A stretch of 64,000 nucleotides of DNA from Streptacidiphilus jeojiense. GTDB lineage: Bacteria > Actinomycetota > Actinomycetes > Streptomycetales > Streptomycetaceae. The stretch lies in the NCBI RefSeq assembly GCF_000719095.1, contig NZ_JOEH01000023.1, positions 62,001 to 126,000 on the forward strand, in the 5' to 3' direction. The notes under the pieces are model-generated. The model did no database searches. It was given only the letters and a program-made list of their open reading frames with translations, and was not told the DNA's origin. Made by a program: the position numbers and the translations under genes. Of the stretch, positions 63,421 to 64,000 are shown piece after piece (within the stretch, counting starts at the first letter, position 1; every line of letters begins with the position of its first letter).

Positions 63421-64000
63421 TCAGCGTGTGTGCCGGCCAGGACGCCGACGGCCACGGCGGGTGGTGAGCACGACGGCGAGAGCGAACACGCACAGGGCAC
63501 CGGCGCCGAGCACGGTCAGCGGCCAGGCGGCGCCGAAGGAACTGCTGGAGGCGGCGTCGGCGTCGATGGTCCCCTGGGCGGCGTGCGATCGACCGGCGGC
63601 GGTGGTCGGCGATGCGAGCGCCTGACTGCTCGGGGACGGAGTAGCGGAGGGAGTCGTGGCGGTGGTCCCGAGCGCGGTGAGGGTGACGGCCCCGGAGGAA
63701 CGGTCGATCGCGAAGGCGGTTCGACCGATCGCTGTCTGACTGCCCGTCAGTGTGACTGGTGTTCCGCCAACGGTGAGGGTGCCGCCGACCTTGATCTGGA
63801 TCCTGGATCCTCGGACCGCCGTCAGGGAGCGGAGGGATGCTGCCGCCGCCTCACGCAGGTCCAGGGTGGCCGCGGCGGTGGTGAGGCTGACGCCGCTGCT
63901 GTGGATCAGGGTGGTGCCGTTCAGGGCGAGGGTGCCCTTGGCGACGGTGGTGGGGCCGGTGTAGGAGACGGCGTGGCTGAGCGTGGTGGTGGCCTGGCCG
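63421..64000 (-). CDS. C-terminal part of a surface-anchored repeat protein (5' end outside window)
   Basis: The minus-strand frame is open from the window edge to TGA at 63423-63421, giving about 193 residues. YTGPTTVAKGTLALNG resembles the autotransporter-associated beta-strand (PATR) repeat, and a second short beta-rich segment (IQIKVGGTLTVGGTPVTLTG) follows. Then comes a Ser/Thr/Ala/Pro-rich spacer, one membrane helix (WPLTVLGAGALCVFALAVVL) and a basic tail TTRRGRR, the layout of a C-terminally anchored cell-surface protein. No LPxTG sorting motif is seen in this part. Head and function cannot be judged. Confidence 0.7.
   Translation of the reverse strand, partial: GQATTTLSHAVSYTGPTTVAKGTLALNGTTLIHSSGVSLTTAAATLDLREAAAASLRSLTAVRGSRIQIKVGGTLTVGGTPVTLTGSQTAIGRTAFAIDRSSGAVTLTALGTTATTPSATPSPSSQALASPTTAAGRSHAAQGTIDADAASSSSFGAAWPLTVLGAGALCVFALAVVLTTRRGRRRPGRHTR

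Overview
The window is high-GC actinobacterial DNA, almost certainly from a Streptomycetaceae chromosome (Streptomyces, Kitasatospora or Streptacidiphilus). The grounds are a complete Pup-proteasome locus, GTG/TTG starts, a tyrosine/glutamine-rich DUF6643-type protein, secreted multi-domain glycosidases with Pro/Thr linkers, and a DasR/chitinase-type promoter box. I saw no tRNA, rRNA, CRISPR array, transposase or prophage genes.

Layout. 0-5.2 kb: the 3' part of a membrane hydrolase gene overlaps tail-to-tail with a beta-helix/AAA+ ATPase fusion, followed by a MOSC protein. 5.2-8 kb: DUF6643-type protein, PAC2-family protein and a membrane-anchored GH18-like protein. 8.1-15 kb: metH, a HAD phosphatase, an orphan solute-binding lipoprotein and an orphan LuxR response regulator. 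15-32.7 kb: the conserved core, in essentially the order of the Mycobacterium tuberculosis Rv2125-Rv2092c region: RecB-like nuclease, site-2 protease, trmI, ferredoxin, arc, dop, pup, an endonuclease-VII-like gene, prcB, prcA, pafA, two FKBP isomerases, pafB, pafC, a small zinc-ribbon gene, tatA, tatC and helY (to 35.7 kb). Strong hairpins after arc, prcA, pafA and the second FKBP gene divide this core into separate transcription units.

35.9-40.7 kb: an accessory catabolic cassette with two isochorismatase-fold cysteine hydrolases (one closely resembling biuret hydrolases), an NCS2-type permease, an FCD-GntR regulator and an alpha/beta hydrolase. 40.7-43.6 kb: a PadR regulator with a 28-bp palindrome over its promoter, and a DrrAB-like ABC exporter. 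43.6-44.7 kb: small genes (MmcQ/YjbR, dodecin, lipoprotein). 44.8-51.3 kb: an amino-sugar or oligosaccharide import operon (binding protein, two permeases, GH4 phosphoglycosidase, BadF-type kinase) in the order of the csnEFGHK chitosan-oligosaccharide operon, but divergent from a GntR/UTRA regulator rather than a ROK repressor.

51.3-64 kb: carbohydrate and efflux genes. There are two secreted GH18 proteins, a very large secreted GH3 with tandem CBM6 modules behind a LacI-type operator, a TetR/MMPL pair and a MarR/epimerase pair with operators placed on their promoters, and the 3' end of a surface-anchored protein at the window edge. Taken together, the left half is housekeeping (methionine synthesis, pupylation, DNA-damage regulation, Tat export) and the right half is polysaccharide scavenging plus small regulator/target pairs whose operators can be read directly.
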